A stretch of 64,000 nucleotides of DNA, from contig NZ_CP053482.1 in assembly GCF_016772315.1 (NCBI RefSeq), positions 3,219,501 through 3,283,500 on the forward strand, in the 5' to 3' direction. This DNA is from Thiothrix subterranea (lineage in GTDB: Bacteria > Pseudomonadota > Gammaproteobacteria > Thiotrichales > Thiotrichaceae). Numbering within the stretch: the stretch's first letter is position 1; the number at the start of each line of letters is the position of its first letter. The notes beneath the pieces were generated by a model. It saw only the letters and a program-made list of their open reading frames with translations, did no database searches and had not been told where the DNA came from. The translations under genes and the position numbers were made by a program. Shown here piece after piece: positions 35,332 to 45,547 of the stretch.

Positions 35332-38300
35332 CCCCATTCGTCCACCTCCGCCTCCACACCGAATATTCGCTGGTCGATAGCACCATCCGCATCAAACCGC
35401 TGATGAAAGTTGCCGCGAGCAAAGACTTACCCGCGCTTGCCATTACCGACCAAAACAACTTTTTCGGCTTGGTGAAATTCTACAAAGCCGCAATGGGCGC
35501 AGGCATAAAACCCATTTTCGGACTCGACCTGTTGCTGGCAGACGAACAAGGCACGGATACCTTGTTCCACACGATTTTGCTGTGCCAAAACAACACCGGC
35601 TACCGCAATCTAACCAAACTCGTATCCCGCGCTTACCAACAAGGGCAAGTGCTGGGCGTACCGCGTGTACAACGCGAGTGGATCAAGGAATTCAGCGACG
35701 GCGTCATCATGCTCTCCGGCGGACGCGAGGGCGATATAGGTCAAGCCTTGCTCTCTGGCAACCAAGAACTCGCTGAGAAACGCCTGCAAGAATGGCTGGA
35801 AACCTTCCCCGACCGCTATTATTTAGAGCTGCAACGCACCGGGCGCGATGGCGAAGAAGGCTACATCCACGCCGCCATCGACCTTGCCCTTGCGCACGAC
35901 ATCCCCGTAGTCGCCACCAACGATGTGCGTTTCATTGCCGAATCCGATTTTGCTTCCCACGAAGCGCGGGTCTGCATTCGCGACGGCTACGTGCTGGCTG
36001 ACCCCAAACGCCCCAAACGTTACAGCCCGCAGCAATATTTGCGCACGGGCGACGAAATGGCGGAACTGTTCGCCGACATCCCTAGCGCCATCAGTAACAC
36101 GGTCGAAATTGCCAAACGCTGCAATGTGTCGCTGACCTTGGGTAAAAATTACCTGCCACAATTCCCGATTCCTGAGGGCATGACTGAAGCCGAATACTTC
36201 TGCCAAGTCAGCGAAAAAGGGTTGGAAGAACGCCTTGATTTCCTTTATGGCGACCAATACCCACGCGGTACGCCAACGTTTGCCGAAAAGCGCAAAGTGT
36301 ACGACGAACGCCTGAAAATCGAACTCGGCGTGATCAATAAAATGGGTTTCCCCGGCTACTTTCTGATCGTTGCGGATTTCATCCAGTGGGCAAAAGATAA
36401 CGGTATTCCGGTAGGCCCTGGGCGGGGGTCTGGTGCGGGTTCATTGGTGGCGTATGCGTTGAAAATCACCGACCTTGATCCGCTGGCTTACGACTTGCTG
36501 TTTGAGCGTTTTCTCAATCCAGAACGGGTGTCAATGCCTGATTTTGACATCGACTTCTGCATGGATGGGCGCGATAAAGTGATTGATTACGTTGCCAGAA
36601 CTTACGGGCGTAATCAGGTTTCGCAAATCATCACCTACGGTTCGATGGCGGCAAAAGCAGTGGTGCGTGACGTGGGGCGGGTGCTGGGGCATCCCTACGG
36701 TTTTGTGGATCGGATTGCAAAATTGATCCCGTTCACCATTGGTATTACCCTGCAAGATGCGTTGGGGATTAGTGAGAAATCGAAAAAAGATTCTGAACTG
36801 ATTTCCCCCGATTTGATTGAATTGTCCGAGCGCGATGAAGATGTTAAATCTTTGCTGGATTTAGCGATTTCATTGGAAGGCTTGTCGCGCAACACCGGCA
36901 AACACGCGGGTGGGGTATTGATTTCCCCGACTGATTTGACCGATTTCACCGCGATTTGCTGCGAGGAAAATGGCGATAGCGTGGTATCGCAATTCGACAA
37001 AAATGACGTGGAAGACATTGGGCTGGTCAAATTCGACTTTTTGGGCTTGCGCAACCTCACCATTATCGACTGGGCGTTGCAAACCATTAATCGTAAGCAA
37101 GCGGCGAAAGGTTTGCCGCCCGTTGATATTAACCGCATTCCGCTGGATGACAAAGCCAGCTTTGATCTGCTCAAGGCGCAAAAAACCACCGCCGTGTTCC
37201 AGCTTGAATCACGCGGCATGAAAGACCTGATCCGCCGCCTACAACCGGATGTGTTTGAGGATGTGGTGGCATTGGTGGCACTGTTCCGCCCTGGCCCATT
37301 GCAATCGGGGATGGTGGATGATTTCATCAACCGTAAAAAAGGCATTGCCAAGGTCGAATACCCGCATCCGAGCTTAGAGCAAATCCTCAAACCGACCTAC
37401 GGCGTTATTGTTTACCAAGAACAGGTTATGCAGATTGCGCAAGTCCTTGCCCAATATACGCTGGGTGGGGCGGACATGTTGCGCCGCGCAATGGGTAAAA
37501 AGAAACCAGAAGAGATGGCAAAACAACGTTCCATTTTCATGGAGGGAGCGCGTAACAATAATGTCGATGAAAATCAGGCGGGCTATATATTTGATTTAAT
37601 GGAGAAATTCGCGGAATATGGTTTTAACAAGTCCCATTCCGCCGCCTACGCCCTCGTCGCCTTCCAAACCGCATGGCTAAAAGCCCATCACCCCGCCGCG
37701 TTCATGGCTGCAGTCATGTCAGCGGATATGGATAACACCGAAAAAGTTGTCACGTTGTTGGACGATTGCCGCCAATTGAATTTGCAGGTGTTGCCGCCGG
37801 ATATTAACCGCTCCGAATACCAATTCACGGTGGATGACCAAAACCGCATTATTTACGGGCTGGGCGCAGTCAAAGGCGCAGGCGAAGCCGCCTTGAGTAT
37901 TTTGGTGGAACAGCGCAATAAAGATGGGACATTTAAATCACTGGCGGATCTCTGCAAACGTGCGGGTACACAAAAGGTTAATCGCCGTGTATTGGAAACC
38001 CTGATTAAATCCGGTGCGTTCGACAGCCTGGGCGGGACGCGCCGCGCCATGCTCGAATACCTGCCCGAAGCCATGCGCATGGCAGAACAATACAATCGCA
38101 ATCAAGGCACGGGGCAAACCGACCTGTTCGGCGGATTATTTGGCGGCGGCGTGGCGGAATCGACACCAGAAGCCACCATGCCAGAGCGCGAAGAGTTTCC
38201 TGAAAAAGAACGGTTGCGTTTGGAAAAAGAAACGCTGGGGTTGTACCTCACCGGGCATCCCCTCGATGAATACCAGTCAGAAATTGCCGGTTTGGGCAGT

Positions 38301-38858
38301 CGCAAAAAATTGGTCGATATTGCCGAAGACGACAGCACTAAGTACCGCCGTGAGCCGGTGATGTTAGCGGGGTTGGTGGCGAGTGTGCGCACGCAACACA
38401 CCGATAATGGCAAACGTGCGTTTGTGCAATTGGACGACAATACCGCTTATTACGAGGCGATGATTTTCACCGATACGTTTACCCAGTACGGCAATTTGTT
38501 GGAAAAAGAAGCCTGCGTGGTATTGGAAGGTACACTCGATACCGATCAGCGCACGGGTAAAACGCGGTTGCGCGTCGAAAAAGTTCACAATATGCAGTCC
38601 GTGCGTGAAAACTTCCTGCGCAAATTGGTGTTGCGACTGGAAGAGCAGCAGGTGCAGCAAGGCATATTGCCCGCCCTGCGCCAACGCTTGAAACCAGCAG
38701 CAACAGCGGGCAGTTTTCCGATTACAATTGAATATTTTAATGCCCAAGCGCGTGCCGATCTGCGCTTAGGTGGAACGTGGACAGTGCCGCTAGACGATGC
38801 CGGAGTGCGTGATCTACGCCAGCTATTGGGCAAGGAAAATGTCAGCTTGGTGTTTTAA
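35328..38858 (+). CDS. dnaE: DNA polymerase III subunit alpha
   Basis: The 1176-residue replicative polymerase. The N-terminal PHP domain opens FVHLRLHTEYSL. The palm has GPGRGSGAGSLVAYAL and the catalytic aspartates in PDFDIDFCMDGRD. EYGFNKSHSAAYALVAFQTAWLKAHHP is a family block. An OB domain and the C-terminal region follow. Its TAA shares bases with the TAA of the convergent ATPase gene at 38855-38858. accA, which often follows dnaE, is absent. Confidence 0.98.
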   Translation: MTPFVHLRLHTEYSLVDSTIRIKPLMKVAASKDLPALAITDQNNFFGLVKFYKAAMGAGIKPIFGLDLLLADEQGTDTLFHTILLCQNNTGYRNLTKLVSRAYQQGQVLGVPRVQREWIKEFSDGVIMLSGGREGDIGQALLSGNQELAEKRLQEWLETFPDRYYLELQRTGRDGEEGYIHAAIDLALAHDIPVVATNDVRFIAESDFASHEARVCIRDGYVLADPKRPKRYSPQQYLRTGDEMAELFADIPSAISNTVEIAKRCNVSLTLGKNYLPQFPIPEGMTEAEYFCQVSEKGLEERLDFLYGDQYPRGTPTFAEKRKVYDERLKIELGVINKMGFPGYFLIVADFIQWAKDNGIPVGPGRGSGAGSLVAYALKITDLDPLAYDLLFERFLNPERVSMPDFDIDFCMDGRDKVIDYVARTYGRNQVSQIITYGSMAAKAVVRDVGRVLGHPYGFVDRIAKLIPFTIGITLQDALGISEKSKKDSELISPDLIELSERDEDVKSLLDLAISLEGLSRNTGKHAGGVLISPTDLTDFTAICCEENGDSVVSQFDKNDVEDIGLVKFDFLGLRNLTIIDWALQTINRKQAAKGLPPVDINRIPLDDKASFDLLKAQKTTAVFQLESRGMKDLIRRLQPDVFEDVVALVALFRPGPLQSGMVDDFINRKKGIAKVEYPHPSLEQILKPTYGVIVYQEQVMQIAQVLAQYTLGGADMLRRAMGKKKPEEMAKQRSIFMEGARNNNVDENQAGYIFDLMEKFAEYGFNKSHSAAYALVAFQTAWLKAHHPAAFMAAVMSADMDNTEKVVTLLDDCRQLNLQVLPPDINRSEYQFTVDDQNRIIYGLGAVKGAGEAALSILVEQRNKDGTFKSLADLCKRAGTQKVNRRVLETLIKSGAFDSLGGTRRAMLEYLPEAMRMAEQYNRNQGTGQTDLFGGLFGGGVAESTPEATMPEREEFPEKERLRLEKETLGLYLTGHPLDEYQSEIAGLGSRKKLVDIAEDDSTKYRREPVMLAGLVASVRTQHTDNGKRAFVQLDDNTAYYEAMIFTDTFTQYGNLLEKEACVVLEGTLDTDQRTGKTRLRVEKVHNMQSVRENFLRKLVLRLEEQQVQQGILPALRQRLKPAATAGSFPITIEYFNAQARADLRLGGTWTVPLDDAGVRDLRQLLGKENVSLVF

Positions 38859-39835
38859 CGCACCTTGGTCAACACTACACCGACCATATTGGTACGCGCC
38901 TGTTTCAAACGCTCAAACGCGGCATGAAGCGGGCGACGGCGGGTTTCATTACACGCAACTACCAATAAAGTGGCATGGACGCGATTGCCGATAAGCAACG
39001 CATCCGCCATGCCCATCACGGGTGGTGAGTCAATAATGATCAGGTCAAACGGCGCATCTTGTTGTTCAGTGGTGGCAATCAATTGCGTCAAACGTTCGCT
39101 GGACAATAATTCCACTGGATGCGGGGTAATCGGGCCAGATGACAACAGTTGCAAATTAGTAATCTTGGTGGGGCGGATGAGCGTTTTGAAATCATCTAAC
39201 CCTGCCAAGTAATTACCCAGCCCCTTGGTGTTGTCTAATTTAAAATGCTTGTGCAGCGTTGGGCGGCGTAAATCCGCATCAATTAACAATACCCGTGTCC
39301 CCGCTTTTGCAAAGGCAGTGGCGAGGTTAATGCTGGTGCTGCTTTTGCCTTCACTCGCATCGGTGCTGGTCACATTGATGACTTTTGGGCGCTGTTGCTG
39401 GGTGACGACTAATAGATTATTGCGCAGGGAACGAAACGCTTCCGCCACGTTGGAATCGGGGCGCTCGGCACTCTGAAACGCATAATTGCCCGCTTTTTTG
39501 GGGATGGCAGGCGCAACGCCCAACAGTGGAATCGGCAATACGCGCGCCAGCATGTCTGGATTTTTGATAATCGCGTCCGTACCTTCGCGGACAAATGCGG
39601 CAATCATCCCGGCACACAAGCCTAAAATAAAACTTAAGATAAAGTTTTTAAAAAGGTCAGGGCTTAACGCCTCTGTGGTAAACAACGCGGCTAAAAAAAC
39701 CGTTAAATACATACTCAGCAACGTTTTTTCGCGGCGCTTAACCACAATACGCAATTTACGGAATTCTTCCCGCAGCGATGTACCGCCGGTGTCGAAGGTT
39801 GATACGTGTATGAACCCTTTTTCGTGTGCATTCAT
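38855..39835 (-). CDS. CpsD/CapB-type polysaccharide tyrosine-kinase-like ATPase
   Basis: A 326-residue protein. Two hydrophobic helices (about residues 39-55 and 65-83) flank what resembles the tail of a Wzz chain-length domain. The cytoplasmic P-loop domain has Walker A DASEGKSST (159-167), Walker A' VLLIDADLRRP (182-192) and Walker B DLIIIDSPPVMG. These are BY-kinase features of capsule or exopolysaccharide regulators. The tyrosine-rich tail used for autophosphorylation is absent (it ends TNMVGVVLTKVR). The start at ATG 39835 gives a sensible N-terminus; a longer open frame upstream lacks homology. No polysaccharide genes are adjacent. Confidence 0.8.
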   Translation of the reverse strand: MNAHEKGFIHVSTFDTGGTSLREEFRKLRIVVKRREKTLLSMYLTVFLAALFTTEALSPDLFKNFILSFILGLCAGMIAAFVREGTDAIIKNPDMLARVLPIPLLGVAPAIPKKAGNYAFQSAERPDSNVAEAFRSLRNNLLVVTQQQRPKVINVTSTDASEGKSSTSINLATAFAKAGTRVLLIDADLRRPTLHKHFKLDNTKGLGNYLAGLDDFKTLIRPTKITNLQLLSSGPITPHPVELLSSERLTQLIATTEQQDAPFDLIIIDSPPVMGMADALLIGNRVHATLLVVACNETRRRPLHAAFERLKQARTNMVGVVLTKVR

Positions 39836-39894
39836 GATTGACAAATTCCCCAATTTAGCCCTGATTTCACTGATTATACATAAGAAAATATAAT

Positions 39895-39933
39895 TTGCAT
39901 GGTTGAAAGCGTGTTTGCATAAACATATTGCAT
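39895..39933. repeat. Three TTGCAT direct repeats in the carA upstream region
   Basis: TTGCAT occurs at 39895-39900, 39915-39920 and 39928-39933, between the ATPase gene and carA. Spacings are 20 and 13 bases. They could be activator or repressor sites for carA, or chance in an AT-rich segment. Confidence 0.3.
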
Positions 39934-39987
39934 CTGCTCCGATACAATAGATCAGCGCATAAGCATTAAGTTTCCGTGAAAGCGTGC

Positions 39988-40014
39988 ATGGACACTCCGT
40001 CGGGCAAAGAGTAA
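39988..40014 (+). other. Possible carA leader mini-ORF (MDTPSGKE)
   Basis: An ATG-initiated eight-codon frame ends at TAA 40012-40014, about 20 bases before the hairpin at 40035-40060. The residues are not enriched in arginine or pyrimidine-pathway cues, and no ribosome site is convincing, so translation is uncertain. Confidence 0.2.
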
Positions 40015-40034
40015 AATGCCATCCTACTAATTTC

Positions 40035-40060
40035 ACGGGATGAGCCACGCCTCATCCCGT
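40035..40060 (+). promoter_or_regulatory. Stable hairpin in the carA leader
   Basis: ACGGGATGAG (40035-40044) pairs perfectly with CTCATCCCGT (40051-40060) around loop CCACGC, 17 bases before the GGAGG of carA. Only TTC follows the stem, so it is a poor terminator as it stands. It may be an attenuator or an mRNA-stability or translation-control element. Confidence 0.6.
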
Positions 40061-40086
40061 TTCGTATGTAGACTTCGGAGGTTCTT

Positions 40087-41226
40087 TTGAACAAGCAAGC
40101 ACTGCTGGTGCTGGAAGACGGGAGTGTTTTCCACGGGCGTTCCCTCGGCTGTGATGGCCAAACCACGGGTGAAGTGGTCTTTAATACCGCACTGACAGGC
40201 TATCAGGAAATCCTGACTGACCCGTCGTATTCACGCCAAATCGTTACCTTGACTTACCCGCATATTGGTAACGTTGGTGTCAATCAGGAAGATTGCGAAT
40301 CCACCCAAGTCCACGCGGCTGGGCTGATCGTGCGTGACGTGCCTGCGGTTTACAGTAGCTGGCGTGCGGAAGAATCCCTGCCAGATTATTTAGCCCGCAA
40401 TAACGTTGTCGCGATTGCCGACATCGACACACGCCGTTTAACGCGCATTTTGCGTGAAAAAGGCGCACAACGCGGCTGCATCATTGCAGGTGAAAACCTC
40501 TCCGTGGATGTGGCACTGGATGCGGCACGTTCCTTCCCCGGTTTGAAGGGCATGGATTTGGCGAAAGAAGTCACCGTCAAGTCCAGCTATGTGTGGACAG
40601 AAGGCAGTTGGCAGTTAAACCCCGCCACCCCACGCCCCTCTACCGCGACAACGGCTGAATTCAACATCGTCGCTTACGATTACGGCATCAAAACCAATAT
40701 CCTGCGCATGTTGGTGGATCGTGGTTGCCACGTTACTGTCGTGCCTGCGCAAACCCCAGCGGCAGATGTACTGGCGATGAAACCAGACGGCGTATTCCTC
40801 TCCAATGGCCCCGGCGACCCAGAACCGTGCGATTACGCGATTGCCGCTATCCGCGAAGTGCTGGAACAAAAAGTCCCCACGTTCGGTATTTGCCTCGGTC
40901 ATCAATTGCTCGGTCTTGCTAGTGGCGCGAAAACCGTCAAGATGAAGTTCGGGCATCACGGCGCGAACCATCCGGTGCAAGACTTGGACAGCAAGCGCGT
41001 GATGATCAGCAGCCAAAACCACGGTTTTGCGGTGGATGAAACCACGCTGCCAGCCAACGTCCGTGCGACGCATCGCTCGTTGTTTGACGGCACATTGCAA
41101 GGTATCGAACGCACCGACTGCCCCGCGTTAAGTTTCCAAGGACACCCCGAAGCCAGCCCCGGCCCGCACGACGTAGCCCCTGTATTCGACCGTTTCATTG
41201 AGATGATGAGAGCCGCACATGCCTAA
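40087..41226 (+). CDS. carA: Carbamoyl-phosphate synthase small subunit
   Basis: The 379-residue glutamine amidotransferase subunit, which passes ammonia to CarB for pyrimidine and arginine synthesis. The start codon is TTG 40087, with GGAGG at 40077-40081. The class I GATase triad lies in [14 protein letters not shown] (Cys) and [14 protein letters not shown] (His, Glu); [11 protein letters not shown] is also seen. It overlaps carB by eight bases. Confidence 0.98.
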   Translation: MNKQALLVLEDGSVFHGRSLGCDGQTTGEVVFNTALTGYQEILTDPSYSRQIVTLTYPHIGNVGVNQEDCESTQVHAAGLIVRDVPAVYSSWRAEESLPDYLARNNVVAIADIDTRRLTRILREKGAQRGCIIAGENLSVDVALDAARSFPGLKGMDLAKEVTVKSSYVWTEGSWQLNPATPRPSTATTAEFNIVAYDYGIKTNILRMLVDRGCHVTVVPAQTPAADVLAMKPDGVFLSNGPGDPEPCDYAIAAIREVLEQKVPTFGICLGHQLLGLASGAKTVKMKFGHHGANHPVQDLDSKRVMISSQNHGFAVDETTLPANVRATHRSLFDGTLQGIERTDCPALSFQGHPEASPGPHDVAPVFDRFIEMMRAAHA

Positions 41227-44200
41227 ACGCACTGACATTAAAAGCATTCTGATTATTGGTGCAGGCCCGATCATTATCGGTCAGGCGTGCGAATTCGACT
41301 ATTCCGGTGCGCAAGCGTGTAAGGCGCTGCGTGAGGAAGGCTACCGCGTCATTTTGGTCAATTCCAACCCCGCGACCATTATGACCGACCCCAACATGGC
41401 GGATGCGATTTACATCGAGCCAATCCGTTGGGAAACCGTCGCCAAAATCATTGAAAAAGAACGCCCTGACGCGCTACTGCCCACAATGGGTGGGCAAACT
41501 GCGCTCAACTGTGCGCTCGACCTTTCCCGCCAGGGCGTGCTGGAAAAGTTCGGCGTGGACATGATTGGTGCGAACGAAGTCTCCATCGACATGGCAGAAG
41601 ACCGCCAGAAATTCAAAGTAGCGATGGATGAAATCGGTCTGGAATCCGCCCGTTCCGGCGTAGCCCATACGATGGACGAAGCCCGTGCGGTGCAAGCCAC
41701 CCTTGGCTTCCCCGTGGTTATTCGCCCCTCGTTCACGATGGGCGGCAGCGGCGGCGGTATTGCCTACAACAAGCAGGAATTTGAAACCATCGTGGCGCGT
41801 GGGCTGGATATGTCTCCGACCACCGAAGTCCTGCTGGAAGAATCCCTGCTCGGCTGGAAAGAGTATGAAATGGAAGTCGTGCGTGACCGTAACGACAACT
41901 GCATCATTATCTGTTCCATCGAAAACCTTGACCCGATGGGCATCCACACCGGCGACTCGATCACGGTAGCGCCAGCGCAAACCTTGACCGACAAGGAATA
42001 CCAATTGCTGCGGAACGCCTCCATCGCGGTCTTACGCAAAATCGGTGTGGATACCGGCGGTTCTAACGTGCAGTTTTCGGTCAATCCGAAAGATGGGCGC
42101 ATTATCGTTATCGAAATGAACCCACGGGTGTCACGTTCTTCCGCACTCGCCTCCAAAGCCACCGGCTTCCCGATTGCGAAAGTGGCGGCGAAACTGGCGG
42201 TCGGCTACACCTTGGATGAATTGCGCAACGAGATTACCGGTGGGGCAACGCCTGCGTCGTTCGAGCCATCCATCGACTACGTTGTCACCAAAATCCCGCG
42301 TTTCACCTTCGAGAAATTCCCGCAAGCTGACTCGCGTTTGACCACGCAAATGAAGTCCGTGGGCGAAGTCATGGCAATGGGGCGCACTTTCCAAGAGTCG
42401 TTCCAGAAAGCCCTGCGCGGTTTGGAAACCGGTATTGATGGCTTGAACGAGCGCATTGATCCGCAAGACCCTGATGCGAAAGATACGCTGCGCCGCCAAC
42501 TGACCGAAGCCAGTTCCGAACGTATTTTGTACGTCGCAGATGCCTTCCGTTTGGGCATGAGCATTGAAGAGCTGTTCGCGCAAACCAGCATCGACCCGTG
42601 GTTCTTGGTGCAAATCAAAGAACTGGTTGACCTTGAAAATGGTTTGAAAGACCGCTTGCTCAATAGCCTGTCTAGCGACGAAATGCGGGCATTGAAACGC
42701 AAAGGCTTCTCTGACCGCCGTTTGGCTAAGCTGTTGCACGAAACCGAGAAAACGGTACGGGCGGCACGTCACAAGCTCAATGTGCGCCCAGTGTATAAGC
42801 GCGTCGATACCTGCGCGGCGGAATTTGCAACCAATACCGCGTACATGTATTCCACCTACGAAGAAGAGTGCGAATCCAACCCCACCGACCGTAAGAAAAT
42901 CATGGTGCTGGGTGGCGGCCCCAACCGTATCGGTCAAGGGATCGAATTCGACTACTGCTGCGTCCACGCGGCGTTGGCGTTGCGTGATGATGGCTTTGAA
43001 ACCATCATGGTCAACTGCAACCCTGAAACTGTTTCCACCGATTACGACACCTCTGACCGTCTGTATTTCGAGCCGCTGACGCTCGAAGACGTGATGGAAA
43101 TCGTGGATCTGGAAAAACCTTACGGCGTGATCGTGCAATACGGTGGGCAAACCCCGCTGAAATTGGCACGTGATTTGGAAGCATTGGGTGCGCCGATCAT
43201 TGGTACATCGCCGGATTCCATCGACTTGGCGGAAGACCGCGAGCGTTTCCAACAACTGATTCACAAGCTTGGCTTGAAGCAGCCGCCGAACCGCACTGCC
43301 AGAAGCATCGACGAAGCGGTACGCTTGGCAGACGAAATCGGCTATCCGTTAGTCGTGCGTCCGTCTTACGTGCTGGGTGGGCGGGCGATGGAAATCGTTT
43401 ACCACGAAAACGAATTGCGCCGTTACATGACCACGGCAGTATCCGTGTCCAATGATTCTCCGGTATTGCTCGACCGTTATTTGGACGATGCCATCGAAGT
43501 GGACGTTGACGCGATTTGCGACGGTGAGAACGTGCTGATCGGCGGCATTATGCAGCACATCGAACAGGCGGGTATCCACTCCGGTGACTCAGCGTGTTCT
43601 TTACCACCGTATTCCTTGCGTGCGGACATCCAAGACCAATTGCGTGAGCAAATGGCACAGATGGGCAAAGCCCTCAACGTTATCGGCTTGATGAACGCGC
43701 AATTTGCCATCAAAGGCGACGACGTATACGTGCTGGAAGTAAACCCGCGTGCCTCACGTACCGTGCCTTTCGTGTCCAAAGCGATTGGTCGTCCGCTGGC
43801 AAAAGTGGCGGCACGTTGCATGGCTGGTCAAAGTTTAGCGTCGCAGAATGCGTTGAACGAAATCATCCCGTCCTACTACGCGGTGAAAGAAGCGGTATTC
43901 CCGTTCATCAAATTCCCCGGCGTTGATCCAATCCTTAGCCCCGAAATGAAATCCACGGGCGAAGTCATGGGCGTGGGCAGGACGTTTGCCGAAGCCTTCG
44001 GGAAAGCGCAATACGCAGCGGGCGAAGTTTACCCAACCTCTGGCGTGGCGTTCATCAGTGTGCGCGAAGCAGACCGCCGTCACCTGAAAGAAGTGGGTGA
44101 TATGCTGATCGGGCAAGGCTTCAAAATCGTTGCCACCCGTGGCACGGCACGCGAATTGCAGAACGTCGGTGTAACCTGCGAAATCGTTAACAAAATGCGC

Positions 44201-44449
44201 GAAGGCCGCCCCAATATCGTCGATATGATCAAGAACGAGGAAATCGACCTGATCGTGAACACGACCGAAGGCGAACAGTCGACCCGCGACTCGTTTGAGA
44301 TTCGCCGCGAAGCCTTGCAGCACAAAATTACCTACACCACCACGATTGAAGGTGCGCGGGCATTGTGCAAAGCGATGGCCTACACTGACAGTGAGCAGGT
44401 TTATTGCTTACAAGATTTACATCAGGAAATAACAGAACAAGGGGTTTGA
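41219..44449 (+). CDS. carB: Carbamoyl-phosphate synthase large subunit
   Basis: A 1076-residue synthetase with two homologous ATP-grasp halves. The first begins [23 protein letters not shown] and the second [36 protein letters not shown] and [14 protein letters not shown] mark the two ATP-grasp domains. The C-terminal MGS-like allosteric domain ([18 protein letters not shown]) binds UMP/ornithine in relatives. Start overlaps carA; greA follows four bases later. Confidence 0.99.
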   Translation: MPKRTDIKSILIIGAGPIIIGQACEFDYSGAQACKALREEGYRVILVNSNPATIMTDPNMADAIYIEPIRWETVAKIIEKERPDALLPTMGGQTALNCALDLSRQGVLEKFGVDMIGANEVSIDMAEDRQKFKVAMDEIGLESARSGVAHTMDEARAVQATLGFPVVIRPSFTMGGSGGGIAYNKQEFETIVARGLDMSPTTEVLLEESLLGWKEYEMEVVRDRNDNCIIICSIENLDPMGIHTGDSITVAPAQTLTDKEYQLLRNASIAVLRKIGVDTGGSNVQFSVNPKDGRIIVIEMNPRVSRSSALASKATGFPIAKVAAKLAVGYTLDELRNEITGGATPASFEPSIDYVVTKIPRFTFEKFPQADSRLTTQMKSVGEVMAMGRTFQESFQKALRGLETGIDGLNERIDPQDPDAKDTLRRQLTEASSERILYVADAFRLGMSIEELFAQTSIDPWFLVQIKELVDLENGLKDRLLNSLSSDEMRALKRKGFSDRRLAKLLHETEKTVRAARHKLNVRPVYKRVDTCAAEFATNTAYMYSTYEEECESNPTDRKKIMVLGGGPNRIGQGIEFDYCCVHAALALRDDGFETIMVNCNPETVSTDYDTSDRLYFEPLTLEDVMEIVDLEKPYGVIVQYGGQTPLKLARDLEALGAPIIGTSPDSIDLAEDRERFQQLIHKLGLKQPPNRTARSIDEAVRLADEIGYPLVVRPSYVLGGRAMEIVYHENELRRYMTTAVSVSNDSPVLLDRYLDDAIEVDVDAICDGENVLIGGIMQHIEQAGIHSGDSACSLPPYSLRADIQDQLREQMAQMGKALNVIGLMNAQFAIKGDDVYVLEVNPRASRTVPFVSKAIGRPLAKVAARCMAGQSLASQNALNEIIPSYYAVKEAVFPFIKFPGVDPILSPEMKSTGEVMGVGRTFAEAFGKAQYAAGEVYPTSGVAFISVREADRRHLKEVGDMLIGQGFKIVATRGTARELQNVGVTCEIVNKMREGRPNIVDMIKNEEIDLIVNTTEGEQSTRDSFEIRREALQHKITYTTTIEGARALCKAMAYTDSEQVYCLQDLHQEITEQGV

Positions 44450-44453
44450 AGCG

Positions 44454-44939
44454 ATGAGTACAAGACCACCGCTAACATTGAAGGGTTCGGAGCGTTTGAA
44501 GGCTGAATTGCAGCGTTTGAAAACCGAAGATCGCCCGCAAATTATTCAGGCGATTGCGACCGCCCGTGAGCATGGCGATTTGAAAGAAAACGCCGAATAC
44601 CACGCAGCACGTGAGCAGCAAAGCTTTTGCGAAGGGCGTATTAAAGAACTGGAAAGTACCTTGTCGATGGCGCAAGTGATTGATGTGGTAGCCGTGGGTG
44701 CAATGAATCCCGGCAAAGTGGTTTTCGGTGCAACCGTCGAGCTTGAAGCGGTCGAAACCGGCGAAACCATTACTTACCAGATTGTTGGCGACATTGAGGC
44801 AGACATTAAGCACAACCGTGTGGCGGTGTCTTCCCCGATTGCGCGGGCGATGATTGGTAAGGAAGAAGGTGACGTGGCGGTCGTGCAAGCGCCGAGTGGC
44901 AAGCGTGAGTATGAAATCGTTGCGGTTAGCTATCAATAG
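44454..44939 (+). CDS. greA: Transcription elongation factor GreA
   Basis: A 161-residue factor that rescues backtracked RNA polymerase. The N-terminal coiled coil has [19 protein letters not shown] (acidic tip) and the C-terminal FKBP-like domain has [17 protein letters not shown]. The carAB-greA order is common in pseudomonads and relatives. The stop TAG shares a base with the GTG of the following phosphatase-like gene. Confidence 0.97.
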   Translation: MSTRPPLTLKGSERLKAELQRLKTEDRPQIIQAIATAREHGDLKENAEYHAAREQQSFCEGRIKELESTLSMAQVIDVVAVGAMNPGKVVFGATVELEAVETGETITYQIVGDIEADIKHNRVAVSSPIARAMIGKEEGDVAVVQAPSGKREYEIVAVSYQ

Positions 44940-45547
44940 TGGCCAATAATTTTACTCATATTGGCCTGTTGCAACACGGTGCGGTGGAAGCGGGAGACGT
45001 GTTCTGCGGTGAACTCGATACCCCGCTCACCAAAGCCAGTTGGAAGCAGCTCAAACAAGCTTTCGGTCGTGCCAGCCCAGACTGGGATGCCGTGGTGACT
45101 TCGCCTCGGATGCAATGCGCTGCTTTCGCCGAATGGTTTGCACAAAAACAGGATTTGCCGCTGGTGCGCGATGAGCGTTTGCGGGAAATTCATTTCGGGG
45201 AATGGGAAGGGCGTAATCCGCAAGACGTGATGACGACGCATCCCGAAGCGTTGGCGCAATGGTGGCTGAATCCCGCGCAAGTATCGCCACCGAGCGGCGA
45301 AAGCTTTGGCGATTTTCGCGCCCGTGTGTTGGATGCATGGACAGAAATGGGACGTGCCTATCGAGGCGAACGGGTGCTGGTGGTGACTCATGCCTTGGTG
45401 ATTCGGGTGATTATTGCGCACGTATTGCAAATGTCGGATGAGCGCTTGCTGGCCTTGAACATTGAGTACGGCGCGTTGACCCGCTTGCGGGTATTGCGTG
45501 ACCGTAGCGGTGAATGGGCCAGTTTGTTGGTACACGGTTGCGGATAA
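44939..45547 (+). CDS. Histidine-phosphatase superfamily (CobC-like) protein lacking the RHG arginine
   Basis: A 202-residue protein of the histidine phosphatase fold. The N-terminal catalytic motif, normally R-H-G, reads LLQHGAVEAG: the nucleophilic histidine is present but the phosphate-pocket arginine is Gln. REIHFGEWEGR, a family-typical segment, and the second histidine in VVTHALVIRVI are conserved. The CobC-like placement beside a CobS-like gene suggests descent from alpha-ribazole phosphatase. The start is GTG 44939, sharing one base with the greA stop. The altered active site makes catalytic activity uncertain. Confidence 0.75.
   Translation: MANNFTHIGLLQHGAVEAGDVFCGELDTPLTKASWKQLKQAFGRASPDWDAVVTSPRMQCAAFAEWFAQKQDLPLVRDERLREIHFGEWEGRNPQDVMTTHPEALAQWWLNPAQVSPPSGESFGDFRARVLDAWTEMGRAYRGERVLVVTHALVIRVIIAHVLQMSDERLLALNIEYGALTRLRVLRDRSGEWASLLVHGCG

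Noticed and set aside
39836-40048. N-terminal extension of the CpsD-like ATPase up to 40048
   Set aside because: The extension (MAHPVKLVG...) covers the carA leader hairpin and has no homology; ATG 39835 gives a normal protein.
40035-40060. carA leader hairpin as an intrinsic terminator
   Set aside because: No T-run follows the stem (TTCGTATG), so termination by itself is unlikely.
42131-43264. A 377-codon open frame opposite carB
   Set aside because: Its sequence is an antisense artefact of the carB codon usage; no ribosome site or homology pattern.
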